Of a stretch of DNA of 61,794 bases, positions 17,332-24,898 are shown piece after piece. This DNA is from an uncultured Clostridia bacterium (lineage in GTDB: Bacteria; Bacillota; Clostridia; RGIG6154): assembly GCA_934446135.1 (NCBI GenBank), contig CAKSDT010000001.1:1-61794 (forward strand). Direction: 5' to 3'. The notes below the pieces were generated by a model. The model searched no databases. It was not told where the DNA came from and saw nothing but the letters and a program-made list of their open reading frames with translations. A program made the translations under genes and the position numbers. Positions within the stretch are counted from its first letter, which is position 1; every line of letters begins with the position of its first letter.

Positions 17332-17859
17332 ATGGCTCAGGAAGCAAACTGGTATGTTGTTCACACCTATTCGGGTTATGAGAACAAGGTTAAGGTTAAT
17401 CTTGAAAAGACTATAGAAAATAATAATCTTCAACATATGTTTTTTGACATTAAGGTTCCTATGGAAGAAGTTATAGAGGCAACAAAAGACGGTCAGAAAA
17501 AGAGTGTTATGAAAAAACTTCTCCCCGGTTATATTATTGTCAAAATGATTATGAACGATTTTAGTTGGTATATTGTCCGTAATACAAGGGGCGTAACCGG
17601 ATTTGTAGGTCCGGGGTCTAAGCCCGTTCCTTTGACGGAAGAGGAAATCGAAAGGCTCGGCTTTGAGGAAAAAACATTTAATATCTACTATAAAGTCGGT
17701 GATAATGTTAAAATCACAAGCGAGGCATTTAAAGATTTTGTCGGAATTGTTGAAGAAATTAACCTTGAAAGAGAAAAAGTCAGAGTTTCTGTATCAATGT
17801 TTGGAAGAGAAACTCCGGTTGAACTTGAGTTTAATCAGGTTGAACCTTTAGATTATTGA
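17332..17859 (+). CDS. nusG: Transcription antitermination/pausing factor NusG
   Basis: 175 residues. The NGN domain (start WYVVHTYSGYENKVK; GYIIVKM; VRNTRGVTGFVG) is followed by a KOW motif (VGDNVKITSEAFKDFVGIVEEI). It binds RNA polymerase and influences pausing and Rho-linked termination. It starts 40 bp after secE with AAGGAGG before the ATG, in operon with the downstream ribosomal genes. Confidence 0.97.
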   Translation: MAQEANWYVVHTYSGYENKVKVNLEKTIENNNLQHMFFDIKVPMEEVIEATKDGQKKSVMKKLLPGYIIVKMIMNDFSWYIVRNTRGVTGFVGPGSKPVPLTEEEIERLGFEEKTFNIYYKVGDNVKITSEAFKDFVGIVEEINLEREKVRVSVSMFGRETPVELEFNQVEPLDY

Positions 17860-17886
17860 TATATGTGCTTTTTGCGTATATATAGA

Positions 17887-17923
17887 TTAGTGGGAGAGTA
17901 ACTCACTCGCTAAGACCCTTAAG
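17887..17923 (+). promoter_or_regulatory. Putative L1-binding leader hairpin before rplK
   Basis: TTAGTGGGAGAG is followed by a short hairpin and CGCTAAGACCC. The GUGGGAG core resembles both the L1-binding stretch of 23S rRNA and the clearer copy before rplA. The 23S comparison is from memory of the 2105-2184 region. L1 commonly represses its own operon through such mimics. Confidence 0.45.
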
Positions 17924-17987
17924 TAAGACCTTTTTGGATTTATGAAATTAGGGTCAATACCACATTTATATGAAGGAGGTGCTTTAA

Positions 17988-18413
17988 ATGGCACAGAAAG
18001 TTGTAGGTTACATTAAGTTGCAAATTCCTGCAGGCAAAGCAACACCGGCTCCACCGGTAGGTCCTGCACTCGGTCAGCACGGTGTTAATATCGTTCAGTT
18101 CACAAAAGAATGCAACGAAAAGACAGCAAAGGATATGGGTCTTATTATTCCTGTTGTAATAACAGTATATGCAGACAGATCATTTACTTTTATTACTAAG
18201 ACGCCGCCTGCTGCAGTTCTTCTTAAAAAGGCTTGTAAAATCGAAAGCGGTTCAGGTGTTCCTAACAAGACAAAAGTTGCATCTATTTCAAAAGACGCTT
18301 TGAAACAGATTGCGGAACAGAAAATGCCTGACCTTAACGCAGCATCTGTTGAGGCTGCTATGAGTATGATAGCCGGAACTGCTCGCAGTATGGGTATCAC
18401 AGTAGAAGAATAA
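17988..18413 (+). CDS. rplK: 50S ribosomal protein L11
   Basis: 141 residues with the N-terminal proline-rich IPAGKATPAPPVGPALGQHG motif region and a C-terminal RNA-binding domain (AASVEAAMSMIAGTARSMGI). It is part of the GTPase-associated centre. AAGGAGG lies upstream of the ATG. It is followed by rplA after 72 bp holding the second L1-type hairpin. Confidence 0.97.
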   Translation: MAQKVVGYIKLQIPAGKATPAPPVGPALGQHGVNIVQFTKECNEKTAKDMGLIIPVVITVYADRSFTFITKTPPAAVLLKKACKIESGSGVPNKTKVASISKDALKQIAEQKMPDLNAASVEAAMSMIAGTARSMGITVEE

Positions 18414-18437
18414 TTTTTTTGACCTGTATTTTAGGTC

Positions 18438-18471
18438 AAGTGGGAGGAAAAACTTTCCGCTTAAACCACTT
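18438..18471 (+). promoter_or_regulatory. Putative L1-binding hairpin overlapping the rplA ribosome site
   Basis: The outer stem is AAGTGG (18438-18443) with CCACTT (18466-18471). An asymmetric internal loop (GA on the 5' side, GCTTAAA on the 3' side) leads to the inner stem GGAAA/TTTCC. The GUGGGAGG...ACCAC layout mirrors the L1 site of 23S rRNA. The 3' arm abuts AAGGAGG of rplA, so bound L1 would hide the ribosome site. An independent small hairpin (GACCT/AGGTC, 18421-18437) precedes it. Confidence 0.6.
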
Positions 18472-18485
18472 AAGGAGGATTTATT

Positions 18486-19181
18486 GTGAAAAGAGGTAAG
18501 AAATATTTAGAGAGTGCAAAACTCATCGACAGAACTAAATCATATGACGCTGTTGAGGGTCTTGACCTTGTTGTTAAGGCTTCAAAAGCAAAATTTGATG
18601 AAACAGTTGAATGTCATGTAAGATTGGGTGTTGACTCAAGACATGCAGATCAGCAGGTTAGAGGTGCAGTTATACTTCCTAACGGAACAGGTAAGACTGC
18701 AAGAGTTTTGGTTTTTGCTAAAGGCGAAAAGATAGACGAAGCACAGAATGCAGGTGCTGATTTTGTAGGTTCAGATGAATTGGTTGCCAAAATTCAGGGT
18801 GAAAACTGGTTCGATTTTGATGTTGTAGTTGCAACTCCCGATATGATGGGTGTTGTAGGCAGATTGGGTAAGGTTTTAGGTCCTAAAGGATTAATGCCAA
18901 GCCCGAAAGCAGGTACTGTTACTATGGATGTTGCTAAAGCAGTTTCTGAAATCAAATCCGGTAAAGTAGAGTACAAGCTTGACAAAACAAATATTATTCA
19001 TTGCCCGATCGGTAAAGTATCTTTCGGCAAAGAAAAACTTGCTGAAAACTTTAACACACTTTTGGGTGCTATTGTTAGGTCGAAACCTTCTGCTGCAAAA
19101 GGTCAGTATTTAAGAAGTGTAACATTGGCTTCAACAATGGGTCCGGCTGTTAAAATCAACCCCGGTAAACTCGGAGAATAA
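18486..19181 (+). CDS. rplA: 50S ribosomal protein L1
   Basis: 231 residues, GTG start supported by AAGGAGG 7 bp upstream. The signature MGVVGRLGKVLGPKGLMP is present. L1 forms the mobile stalk at the E site and typically autoregulates rplKA by binding its leader, for which two candidate sites are present (17887-17923, 18438-18471). Confidence 0.97.
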   Translation: MKRGKKYLESAKLIDRTKSYDAVEGLDLVVKASKAKFDETVECHVRLGVDSRHADQQVRGAVILPNGTGKTARVLVFAKGEKIDEAQNAGADFVGSDELVAKIQGENWFDFDVVVATPDMMGVVGRLGKVLGPKGLMPSPKAGTVTMDVAKAVSEIKSGKVEYKLDKTNIIHCPIGKVSFGKEKLAENFNTLLGAIVRSKPSAAKGQYLRSVTLASTMGPAVKINPGKLGE

Positions 19182-19187
19182 TTTTTG

Positions 19188-19216
19188 TTGACAATCGGAA
19201 TGATTTGTGATATAAT
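19188..19216 (+). promoter_or_regulatory. Consensus promoter of rplJ-rplL
   Basis: TTGACA (19188-19193), 17-bp spacer, TATAAT (19211-19216). This is a perfect sigma-A match just after rplA, giving rplJL its own transcript. Confidence 0.88.
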
Positions 19217-19222
19217 CCATTC

Positions 19223-19395
19223 CGTTGAAAAATTAAATATTTATCCGCAGACAGCAGGGGCTTTTATTAAGCATAATATTCCTGCCGAGGAATCTTTTAA
19301 GTTATAAATATTAACTATCAGAGGTTTTCGTGTTCTGCGAAAACCTTTACTTTTTGTAAAGGTTTGACAGAATTAATTTAAAAGAGGTGAAAAAT
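19223..19395 (+). ncRNA. L10-type ribosomal leader with attenuator
   Basis: The leader shows the pattern recalled from L10 leaders (CCGCAGACAGCAGGGG and later CCTGCCGAGGA, which pair). It is followed by a terminator-like hairpin at 19322-19346 (AGGTTTTCG with CGAAAACCT) and TTACTTTTT. Its 3' arm is also the 5' arm of a second hairpin (19341-19350 with 19356-19365, AAACCTTTAC/GTAAAGGTTT), so the two exclude each other. L10(L12)4 binding probably decides which one forms. Confidence 0.75.
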
Positions 19396-19911
19396 ATGCC
19401 AAACGCACAGGTTCTTGAACAGAAGAAAGAAATCGTTAAAAATCTTGCTGAAAGATTTAAAGAATCTGCAACAGGTGTTTTCGTAACATATTCAGGCTTG
19501 AGTGTTGCAAAAGACACAGAACTCAGAGCAAAACTCCGTGAAGCCGGCGTTGAGTACACAGTTATCAAAAACACACTTGCAAGATTTGCAGCCAACGAAA
19601 TCGGTTTTGAATCACTTTCAGACATTTTTAACGGAACAACTGCAGTTGCAACACATCCTACAGATGTTGTAGCACCGGCAAAAGTTTTAGCAGAATTTAT
19701 CAGTGCAAATCCCGAACAGCCCGGTATTGAAATCAAAGCCGGATTTGTTGAAGGAAAAGTTGTTGATTTGAGCGAAATAATAGCACTTTCAAAAGTACCT
19801 TCAAAAGAAACACTTCTTACTATGCTTGCTTGTGGCTTGAATGCAAATATCGCAAATCTTGCCCGTGCAATTAATGCAGTTAAGGAGCAGAAGGAAGCAG
19901 CAGAAGCATAA
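19396..19911 (+). CDS. rplJ: 50S ribosomal protein L10
   Basis: 171 residues from the ATG at 19396; a GTG 9 bp earlier is rejected because GAGGTG there is the ribosome site. The L10 core shows TYSGLSVAKDTELRAKLREAG and VIKNTLARFA, and the C-terminal helix binds L7/L12 dimers. It has its own promoter and the autoregulatory-type leader upstream. Confidence 0.97.
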   Translation: MPNAQVLEQKKEIVKNLAERFKESATGVFVTYSGLSVAKDTELRAKLREAGVEYTVIKNTLARFAANEIGFESLSDIFNGTTAVATHPTDVVAPAKVLAEFISANPEQPGIEIKAGFVEGKVVDLSEIIALSKVPSKETLLTMLACGLNANIANLARAINAVKEQKEAAEA

Positions 19912-19971
19912 TTCTGTTATGTTAAAAATTTTAAGTTTGAAAATTATATTTTAATTATGGAGGAAAATAAA

Positions 19972-20346
19972 ATGAGCGAAAAAATTACAGCGATTATTGA
20001 AGAAGTTAAAGCTCTTTCAGTTCTTGAATTATCAGAACTTGTAAAAGCAATTGAAGAAGAATTCGGAGTATCAGCAGCAGCTCCCGTAGCAGTTGCAGGT
20101 GCAGCAGTTGCAGGCGGTGCAGCAGCAGAAGAAAAATCAGAATTTGATGTTGTTCTTGCTGAAGCAGGTGCTGAAAAAATCAAAGTTATCAAAGTTGTTA
20201 GAGAAATCACAGGTCTTGGACTTAAAGAAGCAAAAGACATGGTTGACGGTGCTCCTAAAACAATTAAAGAAGCAGCAGGTAAAGACGAAGCTGAAGAAAT
20301 CAAGGCTAAACTTGAAGAAGTTGGAGCAAAGGTTGAACTTAAATAA
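19972..20346 (+). CDS. rplL: 50S ribosomal protein L7/L12
   Basis: 124 residues from the ATG at 19972 with GGAGG upstream; an ATG 15 bp earlier would overlap that site. An N-terminal dimerisation helix, an Ala-rich hinge (about 36-54) and the factor-binding C-terminal domain (EKIKVIKVVREITGLGLKEA) are visible. A terminator follows, and rpoB is not next, unlike in many Bacillota. Confidence 0.97.
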   Translation: MSEKITAIIEEVKALSVLELSELVKAIEEEFGVSAAAPVAVAGAAVAGGAAAEEKSEFDVVLAEAGAEKIKVIKVVREITGLGLKEAKDMVDGAPKTIKEAAGKDEAEEIKAKLEEVGAKVELK

Positions 20347-20386
20347 GTTTGATTTAATTGCGGTTTGATTTTATATTAAAAACCTG

Positions 20387-20414
20387 AACGGTGTAGATTT
20401 TCTGCACCGTTTTT
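20387..20414 (+). terminator. Terminator after rplL
   Basis: AACGGTG and CACCGTT arms with an 11-nt loop and a TTTTT tail. It ends the rplJL transcript. Confidence 0.82.
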
Positions 20415-20480
20415 AAATTTCAAAAAAATTCCTGTAGAGAAAATAAAGATAAGGCATATAATATTAATGAGGTGAGTTAT

Positions 20481-20630
20481 ATGTCTAATTACAAAAACAA
20501 AATTCCTCTTTATAAGACTATGCCCACATTAAACGGATTAAGAAAGGCTAATGACGGAACCAATGTAAAAATCCCCTCCATTGAAGATGTCGAACAACTT
20601 AAAAACTTTTCTGTGGAGCATAAACTTTAA
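20481..20630 (+). CDS. Small 49-residue protein, possibly DUF3787-like
   Basis: A short ORF with a clear GAGGTGA ribosome site and terminators on both sides. The sequence starts MSNYKNKIPLYKTMP, and its tail TNVKIPSIEDVEQLKNF resembles the end of DUF3787-type small clostridial proteins that have been linked to the spore surface. The match rests on memory of that motif alone. No membrane segment and no cysteines. Confidence 0.5.
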   Translation: MSNYKNKIPLYKTMPTLNGLRKANDGTNVKIPSIEDVEQLKNFSVEHKL

Positions 20631-20635
20631 ATAAA

Positions 20636-20667
20636 AGAAGGTGTAAAAAATATTTTTTACACCTTCT
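20636..20667. terminator. Bidirectional terminator
   Basis: AGAAGGTGTAAAAAAT pairs with ATTTTTTACACCTTCT: a 15-bp AT/GC mixed stem between the small ORF (+) and the SLOG gene (-), with T-rich flanks in both directions. Confidence 0.75.
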
Positions 20668-20679
20668 TGTTTTATTATG

Positions 20680-21171
20680 CTAAATTTTGTTATATAAATT
20701 AATAGTCCCAATTCCGGATTTTTTTGCATAATTTAAAGTATATTCCGAACCGCCGGTGCCGTTTGAATAGCAAACAAGAATAGAGGAATTATCAACCATA
20801 TATCTGTTTCTTGTATGATACACGCCCTTTTTATAAGTCCGGGAGATATAGTGAACATAATCAGAATGTTCCAGGGCAAATTTATATAAATCTTTGTTTT
20901 TTTCTTCCCAAAACTTTTCCTGTCCTATAAAAGGCGATGCAATAATACTTTTAATATGAGGATATTTTGTTTTGGCACGGTTTAATATGCAAAAAACAAT
21001 AAGGTCAAAGCCGTAACAGCCTCCGGTAATAAATGTGTCATAACCTTTCTGTATAAGTTCATTTATGATAAGAACAAGTTTTCTTTCAAGAATTTTTATA
21101 TCGCATTTAAGTTTTTCGGTTCTGTGACCCGAAAAAGAAACTGTTTTTGATTTATCAATTATCAAATTCAT
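20680..21171 (-). CDS. SLOG-family protein (DUF1273/YpsA-like)
   Basis: 163 residues from the ATG at 21171. The Rossmann-like SLOG fold is indicated by SFSGHR at the start, ITGGCYGFDLIVF in the middle and GTGGSEYTLNYAK near the end. DUF1273/YpsA proteins bind nucleotide-like ligands and have been linked to cell division in B. subtilis. The function in this organism is unknown. No defence partner is adjacent, so a housekeeping role is more likely than an immune one. Confidence 0.75.
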   Translation of the reverse strand: MNLIIDKSKTVSFSGHRTEKLKCDIKILERKLVLIINELIQKGYDTFITGGCYGFDLIVFCILNRAKTKYPHIKSIIASPFIGQEKFWEEKNKDLYKFALEHSDYVHYISRTYKKGVYHTRNRYMVDNSSILVCYSNGTGGSEYTLNYAKKSGIGTINLYNKI

Positions 21172-21211
21172 CACCCATATAAATTGTAACAGAATTGGGG
21201 CGGTTAGTCAA

Positions 21212-22435
21212 TCAATAAATTTCCTGTTCAATCTCTAAAAGCCTGTTATACTTCTCAACCCTGTCCGATCTTGCGGGAGCACCTGTTTTGATTTGTCCCG
21301 AATTTGTTGCAACAGCGATGTCTGCAATTGTAGAATCACCTGTTTCGCCGCTTCGGTGTGAAATTATTGTTCCGAAGTTTGCTCTCTTTGCCAAAGAAAT
21401 CGCATTCAGCGTTTCGGTAAGTGTTCCTATTTGATTTGGTTTTATCAGAATTGCGTTGCCGCAGTTTTCGAAAATTCCTTTTCTTAGCCTTTCGGTGTTT
21501 GTAACAAACAAATCATCACCTACTATTTGGATTTTATCGCCTAATTTTTCAGTAATATCTCTAAATCCGTTCCAGTCGTTTTCTGATAATGGGTCTTCTA
21601 TTGAGTAAATCGGATAGTTTTTGCTGAGATTTTCCCAGTAAGATATAAGTTCTCTTGTCGAAAGAGTTTTTTGCGACTTTGGCAGTGTGTATTTTTCACC
21701 GTCATACCATTCGCTTGCAGCTGCATCAATTGCCAAAGTGAAATTTTCTCTCATTTTATAACCTGATTTTTCTACGGCTTCTATTATAAGGTCAAGTGCT
21801 TCTTCATCGCGGTTAAGATTTGGTGCGAAACCGCCTTCGTCACCTACTGCTGTAGAACCTTTTATGATTTTTTTCAGGTTATGGTAAACGGTAACGCAGC
21901 CTTCCATTCTTTCTTTGAAACTGTCAAATCCTATGGGGAAAAGCATAAATTCCTGTATATCAACATTGTTGTTAGCGTGTGCACCGCCGTTTAAAATATT
22001 CATCATAGGGACGGGAAGACGGTTTCCGAACACTCCGCCCAGATATCTGTATAAAGGTATATTAAAATAGTTTGCAACTGCTTTTGCATTGGCAAGAGAA
22101 ACTGCCAGTGTTGCGTTTGCACCGAGTTTGGACTTGTTTTTTGTTCCGTCTTCCGAAATCATTAAACTGTCAATGTTTTGCTGATTAAAGGCGTCTTCCC
22201 CTACAAGTATATTTTTTATTACGGTGTTTACATTTCCTACTGCTTTTAAAACACCCTTGCCGAAAAGCCTTTCACCGCCGTCACGGAGTTCGCATGCCTC
22301 AAACTCGCCGGTTGACGCTCCTGACGGCACTTTTGCTTCTCCATTTGTTCCGTCTGAAAGAACAACTGTTGCTTCGACTGTCGGATTTCCTCTTGAATCA
22401 AAAACTTCAATTGCACTTACATCTTTAATTTTCAT
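21212..22435 (-). CDS. eno: Enolase (phosphopyruvate hydratase)
   Basis: 407 residues. It interconverts 2-phosphoglycerate and phosphoenolpyruvate in glycolysis, using Mg2+. Seen motifs: DSRGNPTVEA, PSGASTGEFEACELRDG, SIEDPLSENDW, GDDLFVTN, LIKPNQIGTLTET (catalytic Lys) and SHRSGETGDSTIADIAV. The protein is about 20 residues shorter than usual at its C-terminus, ending soon after RSDRVEKYNRLLEIEQEI. All catalytic residues are present, so I expect it to be active. AGGTGA lies before the ATG. Confidence 0.96.
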   Translation of the reverse strand: MKIKDVSAIEVFDSRGNPTVEATVVLSDGTNGEAKVPSGASTGEFEACELRDGGERLFGKGVLKAVGNVNTVIKNILVGEDAFNQQNIDSLMISEDGTKNKSKLGANATLAVSLANAKAVANYFNIPLYRYLGGVFGNRLPVPMMNILNGGAHANNNVDIQEFMLFPIGFDSFKERMEGCVTVYHNLKKIIKGSTAVGDEGGFAPNLNRDEEALDLIIEAVEKSGYKMRENFTLAIDAAASEWYDGEKYTLPKSQKTLSTRELISYWENLSKNYPIYSIEDPLSENDWNGFRDITEKLGDKIQIVGDDLFVTNTERLRKGIFENCGNAILIKPNQIGTLTETLNAISLAKRANFGTIISHRSGETGDSTIADIAVATNSGQIKTGAPARSDRVEKYNRLLEIEQEIY

Positions 22436-22476
22436 AATTAATCACCTCAAAATTATTATGTATTTAAGTTGTAAAA

Positions 22477-22505
22477 TTTATACTTTTATGGTAAAATAAT
22501 TACAA
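22477..22505 (-). promoter_or_regulatory. Promoter of eno
   Basis: On the minus strand TTGTAA (22500-22505), 17-bp spacer, TATAAA (22477-22482). Moderate match. Confidence 0.45.
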
Positions 22506-22551
22506 CAAAACATAAGGCTCAATTGTTTTAATAATGAAAGGATGATTGATT

Positions 22552-24549
22552 ATGAAAAAAATTATCAGTATTATGCTTACATTATTGTTGGTTTTGGGAT
22601 GTTTTCCCGTGTTTGCAAAAGAAGCAGATGATATGACAGACACACTCAAAGCAATAAAACCGAGGATAATGGATACAGAAGAATTTGAAACTTTTTCATC
22701 GGATAGTATGGTTTCCGACGGCGAGACTACTTATGAATTTAATTGGTCAACAGATGAGCCTTATAAGAGTCTTTCGGTTTCCTGCAACAAAGAAGGGATA
22801 ATCACATCATATTTTTATTACAATTCAAAAGATGAGGGCACGGAAGATGTTTCGGGAATTCTTTCAAAAGAACAAATTACACAGAAAGCACAAGTTCTTT
22901 TAAACAGACTTAATCCCGATTTAAAAAATGAAGAATTTAAAATAGAAAGTATTCAATGTCATGATTACGGAGAAAGTTATTCATTCAAAGTTAAAAGATA
23001 TGTAAACGGTGTTGCCGTAAAGTATGACAGAGGATATTTTGAAACAAATGCCGATGTAACCAATATAAAATCATTCAACCTTGAATATACCGAAATACCT
23101 TCGTTTGAATCAATAGACGGTATTAAAACTCCGGCTCAGGCAAAAGAAGCATTTAAGCAGAATAATTTTCTTAAACTCCTTTATTCCGAAAGAGAAGATA
23201 ATGTAGTATTAAAATATAAATATTTGAATGATGGTTTATTTATAAGTGCTAAGGACTTGTCGATAATTAAAAGAGATATTCCGGATGTTGTGCTCTACAG
23301 AAATGAAAGTGCAAAATCGGCGGATATGATGAATGCCGGTTCCGGAGGCGGAGTTTCGATTTCACCGGCAGAACAGAAAGAAATTGAGGAAATAAACAAC
23401 AATTATCCGTCCGAAGAACTTTATAACAAACTCATAAATAACAAGTACTTTAAAATTGGTGAAGACCCTGTTCTTTCATCAAAAAGGGCCTATAAGACAT
23501 CTGAAAACAGATATTATTATTCTTTCTCAATTGAATGCGATAACAACGAATTTATGTATGCAACCGTTGACGCACAAAACGGAAATGTAATATCATTTTA
23601 CGCACCGTACGACGATACGGAAGTTTCGGAAAATGCAAAAGAACTTGCTGTTTCAGCATTAAGAGAACTTTCGGATTATTCAAATGAATTTGTTTTAAAT
23701 GAAGAACATGACAACAAATACAACTTCATATTCAACAGAGTGGTAAACGGTATTTCTTTTGAATATGACAATGCAAATATTACTGTTGATAAAGAAACAG
23801 GAAAGATATGCTCATTTAATGTAAACCGTACTTATAAAGAACTTCCGGATGCAAGTGATGTTGTTTCAAAAGATGAGGCATTAAATGCAGTGTTTGAAAA
23901 AATTCCGTTTGATCTTTATTATGTTGTATCCGGAGGAGAAGCAAAACTTGTTTATGATTTTTCAAACAACTATGTATCTGTAGATGCAAAAACCGGAACA
24001 CTCGAAAATTATACGGAAACTGCACCAAGTTCGATTTCATACACGGATATAGAAGGACATTATGCCGAAGAGTATGTAAACATTGCGTCAAGCCTTAATA
24101 TATATTTCAACGAAAAGGAATTTAAACCCGAAAAAGAGATAACTCAAGGCGAATTTATCCAACTTATGTATTTTGCTCAGGGTTATTCGGATGATGAGGC
24201 ACATATATTAAATTCCGAAAGTGCTGAAAAAGACGCGTATGAATATGCAAAGTTTTCGGAAATTCTTTCGGAAAATGAAATAGATAAAACTGCATCTATT
24301 ACAAGAGAGCAGGCGGCAGTATATGTCGGAAGAAGATTCGGAATCAAAAAGGTTGCTGAAATGGATATATATAAACCTATATACAATGATACAACCTCAA
24401 ACCTCGGATATATAAATATTACAAGCGGTTATGGCATATTCAAAGGAGACGAAAACGGCAATTTCAACCCCGGCGGTAAACTTACCAGGGCTGACTCGTT
24501 TATAATATTCTGCTATATGTTAAAGTGTAAGGATTTAAGAAGAGTTTAA
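22552..24549 (+). CDS. Secreted YcdB/PepSY-like protein with SLH domains
   Basis: 665 residues from the ATG at 22552; a TTG 6 bp earlier is less likely. A signal peptide (to about residue 23, PVFAKEA) is followed by two YcdB/YcdC-type segments (about 70-190 and 320-470), each with a KxxVNGVxVxYD-like core (VNGVAVKYD, VNGISFEYD). SLH-like repeats start at SYTDIEGHYAEEYV (about 500) and run to the end. It should be exported and held at the cell wall. The YcdB domain is PepSY-related; a protease-inhibitor or chaperone-like role is only a family-level guess. Divergent from eno. Confidence 0.75.
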   Translation: MKKIISIMLTLLLVLGCFPVFAKEADDMTDTLKAIKPRIMDTEEFETFSSDSMVSDGETTYEFNWSTDEPYKSLSVSCNKEGIITSYFYYNSKDEGTEDVSGILSKEQITQKAQVLLNRLNPDLKNEEFKIESIQCHDYGESYSFKVKRYVNGVAVKYDRGYFETNADVTNIKSFNLEYTEIPSFESIDGIKTPAQAKEAFKQNNFLKLLYSEREDNVVLKYKYLNDGLFISAKDLSIIKRDIPDVVLYRNESAKSADMMNAGSGGGVSISPAEQKEIEEINNNYPSEELYNKLINNKYFKIGEDPVLSSKRAYKTSENRYYYSFSIECDNNEFMYATVDAQNGNVISFYAPYDDTEVSENAKELAVSALRELSDYSNEFVLNEEHDNKYNFIFNRVVNGISFEYDNANITVDKETGKICSFNVNRTYKELPDASDVVSKDEALNAVFEKIPFDLYYVVSGGEAKLVYDFSNNYVSVDAKTGTLENYTETAPSSISYTDIEGHYAEEYVNIASSLNIYFNEKEFKPEKEITQGEFIQLMYFAQGYSDDEAHILNSESAEKDAYEYAKFSEILSENEIDKTASITREQAAVYVGRRFGIKKVAEMDIYKPIYNDTTSNLGYINITSGYGIFKGDENGNFNPGGKLTRADSFIIFCYMLKCKDLRRV

Positions 24550-24590
24550 GAAGATTTTATTATAAACAGGTTAAGAGTGCCTAATAAATA

Positions 24591-24642
24591 TCCCCCGTTC
24601 TACGGGGGGGCAGTGTGCCGATAAACCCTATCGGCACACTGC
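24591..24642. repeat. Two strong hairpins downstream of the YcdB-SLH gene
   Basis: CCCCCG/CGGGGG at 24593-24609 is followed by a perfect 14-bp stem (GCAGTGTGCCGATA with its complement, 24610-24642, loop of 5). No T-run follows. ATCCCCCGT recurs at about 24824, so the hairpins frame the 155-bp repeat. Confidence 0.6.
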
Positions 24643-24667
24643 CAGACTTCGAAAATGGAAGGCAAAA

Positions 24668-24822
24668 GCAAGCAGAAAAACCTTGAACCCTCGGTGGTTT
24701 CAAGGTTTTTTTATGTGGTTTATTTTGGACAGCAGTTATCCGAAAATTAATACGCTTAGGTTATATACAGAACATTGTATTGATATTTTTTTACTTGCGG
24801 CAGACCGACTTTTTCGGCAGCC
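24668..24822 (+). repeat. 155-bp dispersed non-coding repeat, copy A
   Basis: Closely similar to 43643-43797 in the prophage. It opens with GCAAGC and an intrinsic-terminator-like hairpin (ACCTTGAA/TTCAAGGT plus T-run). It contains GTTATCCGAAAATTAATACG unchanged in both copies, and closes with a CTTGC arm complementary to the opening GCAAGC, then GACTTTTTCGGCAG. ORFs drawn across it are not conserved in reading frame. It may be a mobile miniature element or a structured RNA with a terminator function. Confidence 0.75.
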
Positions 24823-24857
24823 AGATCCCCCGTATAATTGGGGGATTTCGTTATACA

Positions 24858-24889
24858 AAAATGAGGTGTGATTTTTCACACCTCATTAA
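24858..24889 (-). terminator. Terminator after the sugar isomerase gene
   Basis: AATGAGGTGTG and CACACCTCATT form an 11-bp stem; on the minus strand it is followed by TTTTG. Confidence 0.75.
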
Positions 24890-24898
24890 AGTTAACAT

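Noticed and set aside
24683..24871. ORFs across the 155-bp repeat (also 43657-43869)
   Set aside because: The two predicted peptides share a stretch only because the DNA is repeated; the frame shifts between copies, there is no ribosome site, and they lie over a terminator hairpin.
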